From Iris pallida (Eukaryota > Streptophyta > Magnoliopsida > Asparagales > Iridaceae), in NCBI GenBank assembly GCA_029216955.1, contig JANAVB010015600.1, positions 26,376,264 through 26,440,263 on the forward strand: DNA of 64,000 nt, written 5' to 3'. Made by a program: the position numbers and the translations under genes. The first letter of the stretch is position 1. Each line of letters opens with the position of its first letter. Shown piece after piece: positions 47,313 through 58,289 of this stretch. The notes below the pieces were generated by a model that was given only the letters and a program-made list of their open reading frames with translations, was not told the origin of the DNA and searched no databases.

Positions 47313-49137
47313 TGTAGCGTCCCGCTTTCGATAGGCGACGGACTTCATAATATGCCTGCGCCGAGTCAGATCGGCCGGAAACTTATATGGCCATCGGACT
47401 CGATCGCTAAGCTTGGTAAACGATAACGCCTTGCGGCACCGATTCAAATCGATTTGGACGGAAGTTACGAGAATCGATCCAACTAATGGAATGACTTCCG
47501 TTGGAATAAGTCCTAGATGCAACGGGCTGCGTCTCGGCGAGTGAGCTCTATGTAAGAGTCCCTTCGACGGGACCGGACCGCTGTATAGTTTTCTTGGAGC
47601 TTTTGTCGCTGGGTTTTGATGAAGTGCTTTCGCATCGTTTTTCTGGATGCAATTTACAAATTTCGAAGCAAGGGGAAAATAAAAAATTCTAACAAAGTGT
47701 TGGTGTCATTGTAGGAGCTCGCGTAACTAAAGCTTGACGTTGCGAAGCGCTTCGACGATCGGCACGAGCAAAGTAATCGGTGGGTGATTCGGCCCCTTCT
47801 TTTCTACTCTGTCCCGCAAACTAATTCCTTGCCTCAAATTCATTCAAATCGAACGATGCCAAGTTAATTGCATGCCAATCCACTAAGGTCAAGACTCGAG
47901 AAAAATGTATCGATTTAGAGTAATATACTCTGAAAAATGCAAGTTTCTCACATAAACCAGAAAGTTTAAGATTCTAGTAAAAAGATAGACTATTTCACGT
48001 GCTGCAAAATAATATGAAACATCGATCGTGGGTTATGATGCCTCGAACAATTTGGTACCTACGGGACGTTAAATCGGGAGTACGGCTTTGGGGAAAATGA
48101 ATCGTTGCATGAGTTAGGAAAAATGATAATGCCGTTCAATACGGTCCGCGCTATATAAAACTGTTGCATATATTAAACTGTTCACGTATTGGCATGGTCA
48201 TGGACAGCTTGTGCACAAGTTGATTTTTCTCGAATCCGTATCCAGGGCATCGGAATCGAATCGACCTAGGGGAATGAATAATCGTGCTTCGGCACTAATG
48301 CATTGAGGGACCGTCAGTCAGGCTTGCAACCTAAACTGAACGGGCCGAAATGCCGTTGAGATAGTCCCACGTGATGTGTAACATCAATGACCGCACATAT
48401 AAGATAGTAGCATGCTCACCTATTGTCTTATGCAGGTAGTAAATATTATCTCTGTTTTTATGCAGGGACGAGCACGGCCGTGATAAAAAATACGATAAAT
48501 TGCTATGTTTTACTGTATGCTTTATTATTCAAAGATGGCTATCGATATGAACTGAATTCATTTAGTTCTAAATAGAAAGACAACTCTAAAGCATGCCTAT
48601 CTTAACAATCAGAGTCGATTTAGACGAGTGGGTTTGTCTCGTCCACTTAGCAAGTATGCTAATCCCTTTCCCGAATTTTCCCAGGTGCGGCGGACGCTCT
48701 AAACTAAACTGAAGCTGAAGTACGGAAAGGTGTTTTGAAGCTCTTCCTATGCTGAAGCATTTTGAAGCCAATTCAATCGACGACTTATGTATAAAGGGGC
48801 AAATGTATGGGACGGCAAGCGTTAGTTCAGGCAACTTCTCGAGTGCATTTCTTTCTATTTTCAATCAATGTAGCCGTAACGGCATCCAATGTAATTATGA
48901 CTTGCACTTAGTTGCAAGCTATGAATGAAAAGCAAATTTCTATCTTCCTATACTGCATCTTATATTCTGATGTGATTTATGAAGTTTCAACTTGACGTAT
49001 TAATATGAAAAGCAACGTAACGTTCTTGCCTTGTACGAGTGCAATTCCAGACTCGTACGGCATCACGCCTTAGCGAGGACGATCGAATCGGCAAAATAAC
49101 ACCGGAGACGAACGGTTTGTCGACTCGGGACGTGACA
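47313..49137 (+). repeat. Element B 5' LTR
   Basis: Begins tgtagcgtcccgctttcg and ends cgactcgggacgtgaca, 1825 bp. A TATA box lies at 48151-48160. The start is supported by the matching 17-bp start of the 3' LTR at 63984. Base composition is more balanced than in the neighbouring LTRs. Confidence 0.88.
48151..48160 (+). promoter_or_regulatory. TATA box in B LTR
   Basis: ctatataaaa follows GC-rich ggtccgcg. A second candidate, tgtataaagggg, lies near 48788. Confidence 0.5.
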
Positions 49138-49140
49138 AAT

Positions 49141-49152
49141 TGGTATCAGAAC
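49141..49152 (+). other. Primer-binding site of B (initiator-Met type)
   Basis: TGGTATCAGAAC lies 3 bp after the LTR and differs from the common plant initiator-Met complement TGGTATCAGAGC at one position. It contrasts with the shared block of A, C, D, F and G. Confidence 0.88.
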
Positions 49153-49319
49153 ACAGTTATGTTTCCTCAGATTTTTGAAAGATGTTTCATTGTTGGAATG
49201 TCCATTGCGATGGCTCGATTGAATGCTTGTCGACATGCTGCGTGAAATACAAGTTCCATACAGGTAAGCCCGTATATATTTTTGAAAAATACTAACGGGT
49301 TTACACATATTTTGTAGGA

Positions 49320-50417
49320 ATGACTAGGCAAAATAAGAAAAATCTCGGCACAACAACTCAAATCATGGATAGTACGTCGAGCACAAAGAGTACTGGGCCT
49401 AGCGAAATGACAATGGAGAAAATGCTACAGTTGATGGAACTGCAGCAGCAACAGCTTCAAATACAAGTCAAAGCCCAATTTGATGTGCAGCAGAAGCAGA
49501 TGAACGCCCTGACTCAGATAGTGAGCAGGATGGCGGGCAATACCAAGGCAACGGACGTGGTACCCGAGGAGAAGCAAGGTGATCAAGATGAAGACTAGGA
49601 AGAAGAAGCTCAATCGCAAACGATAAATTCTTCTTCATTGTTCAAGGCAAAGGAGTTCCATAAGATGAATCCACCGAAATTCAACGGCCGAGTAGATCCT
49701 GATGTGATCGTGGGGTGGCTCGCGAAGATTGAGGACCTATTTAATCTGCTTAGCATTGAAGGCTCCCAGAGGGTAACTTGTTCGGCGTTACAGCTGCAAC
49801 TGAGGGCTTACGACCGATGGGCAGCTAAGAAGCAGAAAATCTACGAAACCGATACAGACGCCACAATTTCCTGGAAAATATTCAAGGAAGCTTTCCTCGA
49901 ACAGTACGTTCCTCGCGCCGTCCGTCGGCAAAAAGAAGACGAGTTCATGATGCTGCGACAGGGAAATATGTCTGTCGACGATTATGACTCGAGCTTCTCA
50001 AAGCTGACGAAGTTTGTCGGCGCCTTCCTGCCCAACAAAGAAGCATGGTGTGAACGCTTCCAACAAGGCCTAAATGACGAACTGCGAAGGGACGTCATGA
50101 ATCAATGGTGATGAACATACCGTGAATCCTACAATGCCGCTCTCGATAGTGAGCGTATCTTTGGCCGTATGTTGCAGAGAGGCATCCGTAACCACTTCAA
50201 CAAGCGTCCTAACGACGTCGGGGGATCCGGAGTATCAAAATGTCCGAACAGATTTGATGACTGAGGCCATGGCGGTCAATACTGCACCAGGTGCAATAAG
50301 CGTGGGCACCGAACCGTCGATTGCGTCACGAGATCTTGCTACAAGTGTGGCGAGGCAGGCCACATAGTTATATATTGCCCGCAAAAAGTTCTAAATCAAC
50401 CCAACCCCCCAAGGAAC
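49320..50417 (+). pseudogene. Gag of element B
   Basis: A single frame with internal stops at 49596 and 50109. The N-terminus is Gln-rich and helical (LMELQQQQLQIQVKAQ). A capsid domain follows from about 49660 (MNPPKFNGRVDPDVIVGWL, then FKEAFLEQYVPRAVRRQKEDEF and a YDSSFSKLTKFV segment), the retrotransposon gag fold. Two CCHC knuckles are encoded at 50283-50324 and 50337-50378 in the same frame. Gag forms the particle and binds RNA. This complete layout is the useful contrast to the capsid-less proteins of A and F. Confidence 0.85.
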
Positions 50418-50765
50418 GTGCCGAATCAACATAAAGCGCCTATACTGCAAGGCGTAAATGCGGTGCCCGTCAACCCGCAGAATCAACGCCACGGAGCTCA
50501 AGGCCGAGTTTATGCCTTAACTCGGGACGAGGCGTTCGCATCCGATAATGTTGTAACAGGTATATTACTATACAAAAGTATACCTGCTCGAGTACTATTT
50601 GATTCGGGTACGACGTATAGCTTTATATCTGCTGATTATGTGAAAGAAAATAAAATAACCATGCAATCACTAGATATGAATATTAGCTTTAGCACTCCGT
50701 CGGGAGTCGATATGCCTGTGAACTTTATTTATAGGAATGGCCACATTTGTATCGGAGAAAAAAAA
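50418..50765 (+). pseudogene. Aspartic protease of element B
   Basis: Continues the Gag frame. The active-site motif VLFDSGTTYSFIS is near 50596-50634. Frame changes at an A-run near 50757-50765, after which the protease C-terminus ([17 protein letters not shown]) is in the next frame and leads into RT. The enzyme would process Gag-Pol. The A-run looks like a mutation rather than a conserved programmed frameshift site. Confidence 0.8.
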
Positions 50766-51359
50766 TCTATCCTTAGATGCCGTCGTACTAGACATCAAAG
50801 AGTACGACATAATCCTGGACATGGATTGGTTGGACGCTTGTCATGCAACGATCGAGTGCGCGGAGAAGAGAGTTGTGTTTCGTCTTCCTGGCGAGACAGA
50901 GTTCTCATATTCGTGCGGTACAGTCTCGAAGACGGCAATGATGGTATCGGCAATCTCGGCAAGGCGTATGCTGCATTTCGGCTGCGCGGGATACTTGGCA
51001 TTATTTCGAGACACGCGAAAGGATAATACAAACACAATACAGACTGATATTGTGGCATATTTTCCTGACATTTTTCCTGACGAGATGCCCGGGATGCCGC
51101 CGGATCGTAAAATAGAATTCAGCATCGACACCTTTCCGAATACGCGGCCGATATCAAAGGCACCTTACCAAATGGCTCCAGCAGAACTGAAGGAGCTGAA
51201 GGTAGAATTACAAGAGTTGCTAGACCAAGGATTTATTCGCCCTAGCGTCTCTCCATGGGGAGCTCCCGTACTGTTCGTAAAGAAGAAGGATGGGTCGATG
51301 CGGCTATGCATTGACTATCGAAAACTCAACAAGGCGACCGTACGGAACAAGTATCCATT
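50766..51359 (+). pseudogene. Reverse transcriptase of element B, N-terminal part
   Basis: The frame contains the protease tail, then a [16 protein letters not shown] linker and the RT start ([23 protein letters not shown], then [20 protein letters not shown]). It is cut after a KYP codon run by the insertion of A. The codon frame resumes at 61359 because A plus one TSD copy (9999 bp) is a multiple of three. Confidence 0.88.
51355..51359. repeat. Target-site duplication CCATT (left) of element A
   Basis: CCATT precedes the A left LTR and recurs at 61354-61358. Confidence 0.96.
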
Positions 51360-54300
51360 TGTCACGACCCGGTCCCCAAATACTTGGGTCGAATCGGATC
51401 ATGCCCAGCCTGCACCGTTGATGAGACGGCGGCAGTAAGCTGTAATCCATATTGCAGGTCAATCAACAACAAATTTAAATTTCAAAGTTGCCACAACATT
51501 TATTTAACGATATTAAAACTTGTTCCAAATACAAGGTTCACAACTGAAATTAAAACAGCAACTAAAAACTCTCCACAACTAAGTAGCATCTATGTCGATG
51601 CCACATCATCCTCCTCAGGTGGAAGTACCGCCGGGTACAGGTCGGGATCGTAATAGCTATTGATCATCATCTCCAGATCCTCAGTAATACCTAAAATGTT
51701 ATCTCCAGTCAGGAGGGAGCAAAGTACAATTCATGCAAACTTTTAACAATTAAAATGACAATTAAAATCATGCATTTTTAAACAATTTAAAGATGAGCAG
51801 TTTTTGAAATAGTACAGTACAGTGATGTGAATAGGTAATGAATATGACCGGTTTGGGTTACAATAGTATCCTAACGATACGGTATGGCTTGTCCCCGTGT
51901 GAAGAGGGGAAAGCTAACACATTCATTATCCTAAGTTTGGATTTGGTCATATCCACTACTCTACTCCCCCAGTCCCCAACAGTACGATCAATGCTCCCGA
52001 AGGAGTTCGTGTGTAACAGTGGTTTAAACTTGCAATGAAACAATTGTGAAAATAATTGTAAAATCTACATAAATGTACTTGCCTTATCTCCTTGGTTTGA
52101 AAAGTCGGTACTTCGGGATTTTGAACAGTCACGCTCTTCCTCGAAATCCTACATTCCGGGAACTTGTTTCAGAAGCAATCACCAGAGTTATCTAGTTACA
52201 ATCTCTAATTGTTTTTCCTAATCAGTTTTAGTTGTTAATTAGCTAACACAACATCACAACGTTTACTAGTGCGTTGAAATTAAGGAAATCAATTTACATT
52301 GGTTTTTCGGGAAAACTTGTAATTATCAAATTACGTATAAAACATGATATTTATTTATTTGAAAAACTTTGATATTTTTAATATATATAAAATATATTTA
52401 TTTTCTTAAAATGAGAAATTGTGAATTATTAATTAATAATTCATAACAATATTTTGATTGTTCCTACGCTATCACACATTCCCAGAAAATAAAATAAAAT
52501 GCTAATTCCTACTTATTACAAAACCACATTTACTGGAATTGGGCTTATGCCCTTACAAATTTTATTGCAAATTGAAATAAGAAAAGATAGGTTAGTCTTG
52601 AAAATTACCTACAATTAACATTAATAAAACTAGTAATTTCTAATTTAAATTTAAAATAATAGGTGTCTCAGACTCTGGTCCAGTCGTCATATCAGCTACT
52701 CTGCCTCAACGTCCGGTCGAACCGGTGCGTTTGCATTTCGCTGGGGCCCAGTGACCGTTAAGGTCGTCGCCCAAAAATATTATTAAAATAATATTTAATC
52801 CGAAAATCATTTTTAAAAAAAATCATTTAATAAATTTCCCGAAAATTTCGGCAGCATTCCCTCTGTTTTTGGTCAACCCAAAAACTGGGAAACGCGTCCG
52901 ATATCTGCAAAATGACCCCAAATCCATATAACCTTCCATATAGAGAATATTTCCCGAAAAATTCCAGAATTCCAATTTCCTGTTGGAAATCCGATTTCAC
53001 AACAGAACCAAAAATCATTCTGAAATATTCACCCAACTAAGAAAACATCCAAGTATCAAGCCAGAAACCATTCTCAAATCACAAAACCGAAAAATTAAGT
53101 ATTAACTTTGTAATCTCCAGAACACTTCCGAGATATTATCGGAAATCCGAGAACGAGCCTACAAATAGGAAAAACCCAGAATTATAATCATTCTCCAGAG
53201 TTCCTTTCGAAAGGTTCTTGGAAACCCGACTTTTCCGAAGAAACTTCGGAGCCAGAAAAATAGTAACGTAATTGTTACGTCGCTGGAAAATCCCGAATTC
53301 TCACTGGAATTGGGTTGGACCAAATCATCACAGACATAAAAAAAAGATTTAATTTGGATCAGAGTGTACCAAAATTGGAACGGAACAAAACCGCAGAGTG
53401 CTCGGGATGAACGGGCGTCACCGGGAACAAACGCCGGTGTCAGGGGGTGCGCCGGAGGGTCGGGCGCCGGCCAGGGGACGGCAAAGGGGGCGCGGGCGAC
53501 GGGTTCGCCGAAGACGAACGGGGACGCGGGGGGCCGCGCGGATTGGCGGGAGCCGCTGGAAAGGGGCGCCGGCCTCAGATTGCTCGGCCAAGGGTTCTCG
53601 GCCAGAGGTTCGACCGGATCGGGTCAGCCACGGGGTAGATCGCCGGAATTTGGTCGCCGGAGAAAGTTAGATCTAGGGATTTTGAGTGGAAGTTTGGAAT
53701 GGGGATGTAGAGAAGAAGAGGGATGTATATATATAGGGCTTGGGGATGGGGTTACCGGACTTGGGAAGATGATCGGCCTCCCGAGCCTTGATGGCGCCGG
53801 CCTCGTCAGTTGGGGAGATGAAAAGTTGGGAAAACGACAAGTCTTCGGTTTGCAAGAACTCAGAAGTTCCACAGAGACTTAAACCAACTCATTCTCTTTC
53901 TAAGAGAAAGTCACAGGCTAAATGTTATACAAAATGGGTTCATAACCCATTTCACTAATGGGTTTGGATATGGTTGGCTTTGGGTTTAAGAAAAAAAAAT
54001 GGCTTTAACAAATGGGCCCAATCCATATAAATAGAAATTGGCTTTGGGCCTAAAAAAAAAAACACTAAATGTTTAACATTTGTTTAAAAACAATTTTATT
54101 CTTATTTAAAGCTTTATTTATTATTATTATTTTTTTTTTTTAGAAATAATTATTTTAGTCTCCAATTGGATTCGGATGCGGGTCTGGGTTGACATGCAAA
54201 AATCCAAATTAATTAATTTTGGAAAAATTTATTTATAATAACAAACATTAGCTAATTATCTAACATTATGATAGAAAAATTTTATTTAGCAAGTAAAATT

Positions 54301-54425
54301 TTAATTTAGCAGTTAATAATTAAAAATAATTTATATTTAAATAAGTACTCTAACATTATTCTAGAAAATTTTATTTATTAATTAGAAAGAAAAAATAATG
54401 CAAATTAAAAGTTATGGGTTTCACA
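51360..54425 (-). repeat. Element A 3' LTR (left copy)
   Basis: On the plus strand it runs from tgtcacgacccggtcccc to ttatgggtttcaca. It includes a GC-rich leader-like block (53390-53720) next to a minus-strand TATA box (53725-53737). The 172-codon plus-strand frame there is antisense to the element and has no known domain. Confidence 0.96.
53390..53737 (-). promoter_or_regulatory. TATA box and GC-rich leader in A left LTR
   Basis: In element sense cctatatatatac (53725-53737) is followed by a CT-rich start region and then a GC-rich leader with tttctccggcgacc, resembling plant gene leaders. Identical copy at 60320-60667 apart from one substitution. Confidence 0.55.
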
Positions 54426-54462
54426 ACCTTCCCTCCTTAGAAAATTTCGTCCTCGAAATTTA
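54426..54462 (-). other. Polypurine tract of A
   Basis: In element sense: aaatttcgaggacgaaattt, then tctaaggagggaaggt, then the LTR start tgtgaaaccc. The phrase is closely similar in C and D. Confidence 0.85.
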
Positions 54463-54486
54463 AAGAGTTAGGTTGAGAAAATTACC

Positions 54487-56499
54487 TCAGGTCTCAAACA
54501 AATACGGGTACTTCTCCCGCATCTCATCTTCACGCTCCCAGGTAGATTCGCCTGGGGAATCATGCCTCCACATCACTCGAACTATGGGAGTCACCGAGGT
54601 TCTGGTCTTCTTCTCGCCTCGATCCAAGATCGCCACTGGCTTTTCTGGTATGGTGAGGCTCGGTCCAATCTCCAACTCTGAATGGTCCAGAACGTGGTTC
54701 TTATCAGGTACATACTCCCTGAGCTGCGAAACGTGAAAGACGTTGTGCACGCCTTCTAGATTAGCTGGTAGAGCTAACCTATACGCCACTTCTCCAATCC
54801 GGCTCAGAACTTCGAACGGACCAATGTACCTGGGACTCAGCTTTCCAGCTCTGCCAAATCTGATAGTACCTCGGGTAGGAGAAATCTTCACGAAGACCTT
54901 ATCTCCTTCTTCAAATGCCAGTGGTCGTCGACTGCTGTCTGCCCAGTGCTTCTGTCTGTCTTGAGCAATCCTGAGCCTGTCTCTGATAAACTTCACCTTC
55001 TCTGCTGCGTCAGTCACCATTTCAGGACCCAGCAGTACTCTTTCACCAACGTCGTCCCATGCCAAAGGTGTACGGCAACGACGTCCATAAAGAGCTTCAA
55101 ACGGGGTCATACCAATACTGGCTTGGTAGCTGTTATTATAAGAAAACTCTACCAAGTGCAGATGGTCTTCCCACGATCCTCCAAATTCTAAGACACAAGA
55201 TCGCAGCATATCTTCAAGTGTCTGAATTGTCCTCTCAGATTGCCCATCTGTCTGGGGATGATAAGCCGTGCTGAATTTCAACTGAGTCCCCAAGCTGTCA
55301 TGCAAACTTTTCCAAAAATGTGAGGTAAAACGAGTGTCTCGATCAGATACAATGCTTACCGGTACGCCATGAATCCGGTAGATATGCCGCATGTACAATG
55401 CTGCCAACTTCTCAGTGGATAAACCAACTTTGAAAGGGATAAAGTGAGCTGACTTGGTTAGTCGGTCCACAATTACCCAAATGGCATCCTTCCCTCCTTG
55501 GGAACGAGGCAGTCCTGACACGAAATCCATCGTGATGTGCTCCCACTTCCATTCTGGGATGTCCAGCGGTTGTAGAAATCCTGCAGGTCTTTGTCTACTA
55601 GCCTTTACTTGTTGACAAATCAAGCATCTAGCGACATACCTGGTGACATCTTTCTTCATTCCACTCCACCAGACAATAGTGCGCATATCCCGATACATCT
55701 TATTGGCTCCAGGATGTATGGAATATTGAGACTGATGCGCTTCCTTCATCAACTCATTCCTTAATTCGCCAGTCGGTACACAAAGCCTTGTACCATTTTT
55801 CAGAGCTCCATCGCAAGCGATTGAGAAACCTTCCAGTGTTCCTGCTAACACTTGATCTCTCAGCTTGCAAAGTGCCTCGTCTTGAAACTGCGTCTCCTTG
55901 ACTTTGTCCATCAGGTACGAGCTCACTTGCAACTTCATCATCACCGAATCAGCATCCAGTTCCTTCCGTCCAGGCAGTACAATCTCCAGTCCAAGCTTCT
56001 CGATGTCCTCCAGCAGGTGCCTCTCCTTGGTTAAGAACATCGCCACTGGGTATCGACTAAGTGCATCAGCGACCACATTAGCCTTACCCGGGTGGTATTG
56101 CAAGTCGATGTCAAAATCCTTCATTAACTCCAGCCATCGCCTTTGCCTCATGTTTAACTCCTTCTGAGTGAAAACATACTTCAGACTTTTGTGGTCTGTG
56201 TATATCTCCACTCTCTCTCCATACAAATAGTGTTTCCAAAGCTTCAACGCAAAGATGACTGCAGCAAACTCCAGATCATGAGTGGGATAGTTCTTCTCAT
56301 GAGTCCGTAATTGCCTAGATGCATAAGCAATCACTTTCCCATGTTGTTGAAGAACGCAACCCAGTCCTTTGCCTGAGGCGTCACTGTAGATTGTGAAACC
56401 ACCGGATCCTGCGGGTAGCGCAAGGATTGGTAAGCTTCTTCTACAGCTTCTTAAATGCGTCCAGACAAACTCTTCATTCTTTCGAGTCAGCTTCATCAT
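54487..56499 (-). CDS. pol: RNase H-integrase-chromodomain polyprotein of element A
   Basis: An intact 670-residue minus-strand frame. RNase H: catalytic D40 (IYSDASG), E77 and D102 (YTDHKSL). Integrase zinc domain: H255, H262, C292 and C295 (CLICQQVK). Core: D325 (TMDF), D386 (SDRD) and E422 (DGQSER), the D-X35-E spacing of gypsy integrases. A GPY/F-like module follows at about 553-570 ([12 protein letters not shown]). The tail at 617-669 (ILDR..., [16 protein letters not shown]) is a Tekay-type chromodomain-like module thought to steer integration to heterochromatin. No premature stops. The true N-terminus is unknown: the frame opens after decayed RT codons, and the first Met at 56499 is simply the first available one. 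Normally this region is part of Gag-Pol, not a separate protein. Confidence 0.93.
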   Translation of the reverse strand: MMKLTRKNEEFVWTHLRSCRRSLPILALPAGSGGFTIYSDASGKGLGCVLQQHGKVIAYASRQLRTHEKNYPTHDLEFAAVIFALKLWKHYLYGERVEIYTDHKSLKYVFTQKELNMRQRRWLELMKDFDIDLQYHPGKANVVADALSRYPVAMFLTKERHLLEDIEKLGLEIVLPGRKELDADSVMMKLQVSSYLMDKVKETQFQDEALCKLRDQVLAGTLEGFSIACDGALKNGTRLCVPTGELRNELMKEAHQSQYSIHPGANKMYRDMRTIVWWSGMKKDVTRYVARCLICQQVKASRQRPAGFLQPLDIPEWKWEHITMDFVSGLPRSQGGKDAIWVIVDRLTKSAHFIPFKVGLSTEKLAALYMRHIYRIHGVPVSIVSDRDTRFTSHFWKSLHDSLGTQLKFSTAYHPQTDGQSERTIQTLEDMLRSCVLEFGGSWEDHLHLVEFSYNNSYQASIGMTPFEALYGRRCRTPLAWDDVGERVLLGPEMVTDAAEKVKFIRDRLRIAQDRQKHWADSSRRPLAFEEGDKVFVKISPTRGTIRFGRAGKLSPRYIGPFEVLSRIGEVAYRLALPANLEGVHNVFHVSQLREYVPDKNHVLDHSELEIGPSLTIPEKPVAILDRGEKKTRTSVTPIVRVMWRHDSPGESTWEREDEMREKYPYLFET

Positions 56500-57404
56500 C
56501 GACTCAGCAATCTTGGCGAATTCCTACACAGATTCCAGTAGCATCCCATCAAGTCCAAGAAACCATTGAACTTAGATATACGACTTCTCCACAGTGGCTA
56601 TCTATCTAGAGTCTATCAAATTTTCTTCTCTTGTGACATTATGGCAAAAAACCACATTGTCTAAGAAAATTCATGTCTTGATAGCTTACCAAAAACTTCT
56701 TCAAAGTTCCTAGAAATTTCTCAGATGCTCTTCATGTTCTTCTTCAGTCCTTGAGTATATCAGATTTTTGTTATCTAAAGAAAAGACAACAAACTGATTC
56801 AATTACTCATAAAAAGACTCTGTTCATGAGATTCATGAACACAACATGAGTATTCATCATTCCAAGAGACATGATCCAAAAATTCAACTACCAGTATTTG
56901 GTGTTGAATGTCGTCTTGAGAATGTACTCCTTCATGATCTTAATCTGATGGTAGTCAGTTCTTAAGTTAATCTCCGAAAACCCTTAAGTTCACTCAACTT
57001 GGATAGATCATCAGTCGAGAAAAAGTAATTCTTCAGTGCCCTGATAGTCTACTCTCATCCATATTGTTTTATCCTTCTTGGATACAAACAAGACTGATGC
57101 TTCTTAGAGTGAAGCTCCGTCTTATATGAAACCCAACACCTTTAGTCCATTGATCTAATCCTTCATTTCCTTGGCTTCCTTCAGGTCGATTCTATAGTAT
57201 CACTTAGTCATAGGGAAGGAGCTAGATACTAGGTTAATGGAATATTTCTATGCATAGGGTAATCCAGAAACTATTAGGGAAAACTTCTATCATGAAGATG
57301 TAACTAAGATTTTTATTCATATAAGAGAATTACAACAAAACTCTCATAATTGATCTAGGGACATCTTGTTACAGCTTCTTAATAGATAATACTACTCAGC
57401 AGTC
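56500..57404 (-). pseudogene. Decayed reverse transcriptase region of element A
   Basis: In element sense, fragments of RT are recognisable across several frames: a VLFVSKKDKT-like stretch near 57080, a DYHQIKIMKEYILKTTFNTKY-like palm segment near 56930 (slightly over 20 codons in all) and a MNLMNRVF-like stretch near 56830. Stops occur every few dozen codons and substitutions are heavy. No FADD/YVDD-type catalytic motif is intact. The protease that should precede RT is not seen in 57200-57404. RT therefore cannot be made from this copy. Confidence 0.75.
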
Positions 57405-58109
57405 CTAAGTACTATTCTTCATGGTTCTGGTTCTTGCTTGGGCATCTCCATTTTCTTCCTCTTCTATGATCCTTGATTCTGCTTCATCCCTTCCTACGGT
57501 CTGTTGGATAGAGTCCTGAGGTTGTGGCATAATAGACGCTCCGATACGATGATAAGATAAGAGGCAGTCCTTAACTTGATGTTCAGCAGATCCACACACC
57601 AAACATTGCCTTAATCTCTTGCGACAGATGTTGGCTTGGTGACCAGGTCTCTTACAGTAGGCACAAGCCAAAAGCTTCTTGCAATATGGTTGTCGGACAG
57701 GGCCCAAATATCTTCTATTCTCATGGGTATCCCTCCTAGGACGAGGTTCCGCTCCAACTTGGTTTAAAATGGCTAAGGTTGCGTCGTTGATATTCTTCAT
57801 GACTTCTCTCGAGATATCCATCTGTTCAGCTTGAATCTTCTGATACTCTAGGATTTCTTGAAATAGAGCAACCATCTGAGAGGTGTTCTCTGGTACTGGT
57901 GAAGCAACATGAGTGGGTACTTCCTCAAAGAAAAGTAACCCAGTTAGAGGAGAGGTAGGATTTGCCAGTGTGGGGAAAACTTCACTGGATGATTGGTGAG
58001 GATGATCAATCAGCTGGTTGGGTGAAAAGCTCTGACTTGACTGAAGAGGCGGGATTCGATCCGGAGATGATACCACATCGCCAGCAGAGTTGGTTTTGTC
58101 AGTGGTCAT
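57405..58109 (-). CDS. Zinc-knuckle protein of element A (capsid-less Gag-like)
   Basis: An intact 234-residue minus-strand frame. Residues 1-75 are Ser/Pro-rich. Residues 77-118 form a helical, coiled-coil-like stretch (MVALFQEILEYQKIQAEQMD). Two CCHC knuckles follow at 149-162 (CAYCKRPGHQANIC) and 169-182 (CLVCGSAEHQVKDC), then an acidic tail. The capsid domain normally between helix and knuckles, as in element B, is not recognisable. Likely role: RNA binding or packaging in particles built from another element's capsid. It begins about 180 bp downstream of the 5' LTR. The F pseudogene shares the architecture. Confidence 0.75.
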   Translation of the reverse strand: MTTDKTNSAGDVVSSPDRIPPLQSSQSFSPNQLIDHPHQSSSEVFPTLANPTSPLTGLLFFEEVPTHVASPVPENTSQMVALFQEILEYQKIQAEQMDISREVMKNINDATLAILNQVGAEPRPRRDTHENRRYLGPVRQPYCKKLLACAYCKRPGHQANICRKRLRQCLVCGSAEHQVKDCLLSYHRIGASIMPQPQDSIQQTVGRDEAESRIIEEEENGDAQARTRTMKNST

Positions 58110-58262
58110 TCTCTGGAAGGTTTAGGATGCAAGCATAAGCAAGGTAACCTACCAGTCTATAATAAAAATATTTATCATATATAAATCGGTCCTATGTTGT
58201 GGCAATTTTGATGTTCTAGTGTTCCTAATTGTTTCTAGTTTTCCTAAATTGTTGATTTAAAA
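58110..58262 (-). other. Element A 5' untranslated interior
   Basis: Short AT-rich stretch between the shared post-LTR block and the first Met of the knuckle protein. No other signal. Confidence 0.5.
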
Positions 58263-58289
58263 GACCTGCATGGGCCACCACTAAAAACA
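58263..58289 (-). promoter_or_regulatory. Conserved post-LTR block of A
   Basis: In element sense: tgtttttag then TGGTGGCCCATGCAGGTC, directly after the 5' LTR end gggtcgtgaca. Matches C, D and G, with F slightly diverged. Confidence 0.78.

Noticed and set aside
50757..50765. Programmed frameshift site (A-run) between protease and RT in B
   Set aside because: Tekay-like elements normally have one continuous gag-pol frame and B carries many other lesions, so this is most likely mutation.
50795..51131. Minus-strand ORFs opposite the B protease/RT region
   Set aside because: Shadows of the plus-strand pol frame.
53364..53882. 172-codon Gly/Arg-rich plus-strand ORF in A LTRs (also 60294-60812)
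   Set aside because: It is antisense to element A across its leader and TATA box. Near-identity of the copies reflects the young LTR pair, not selection.
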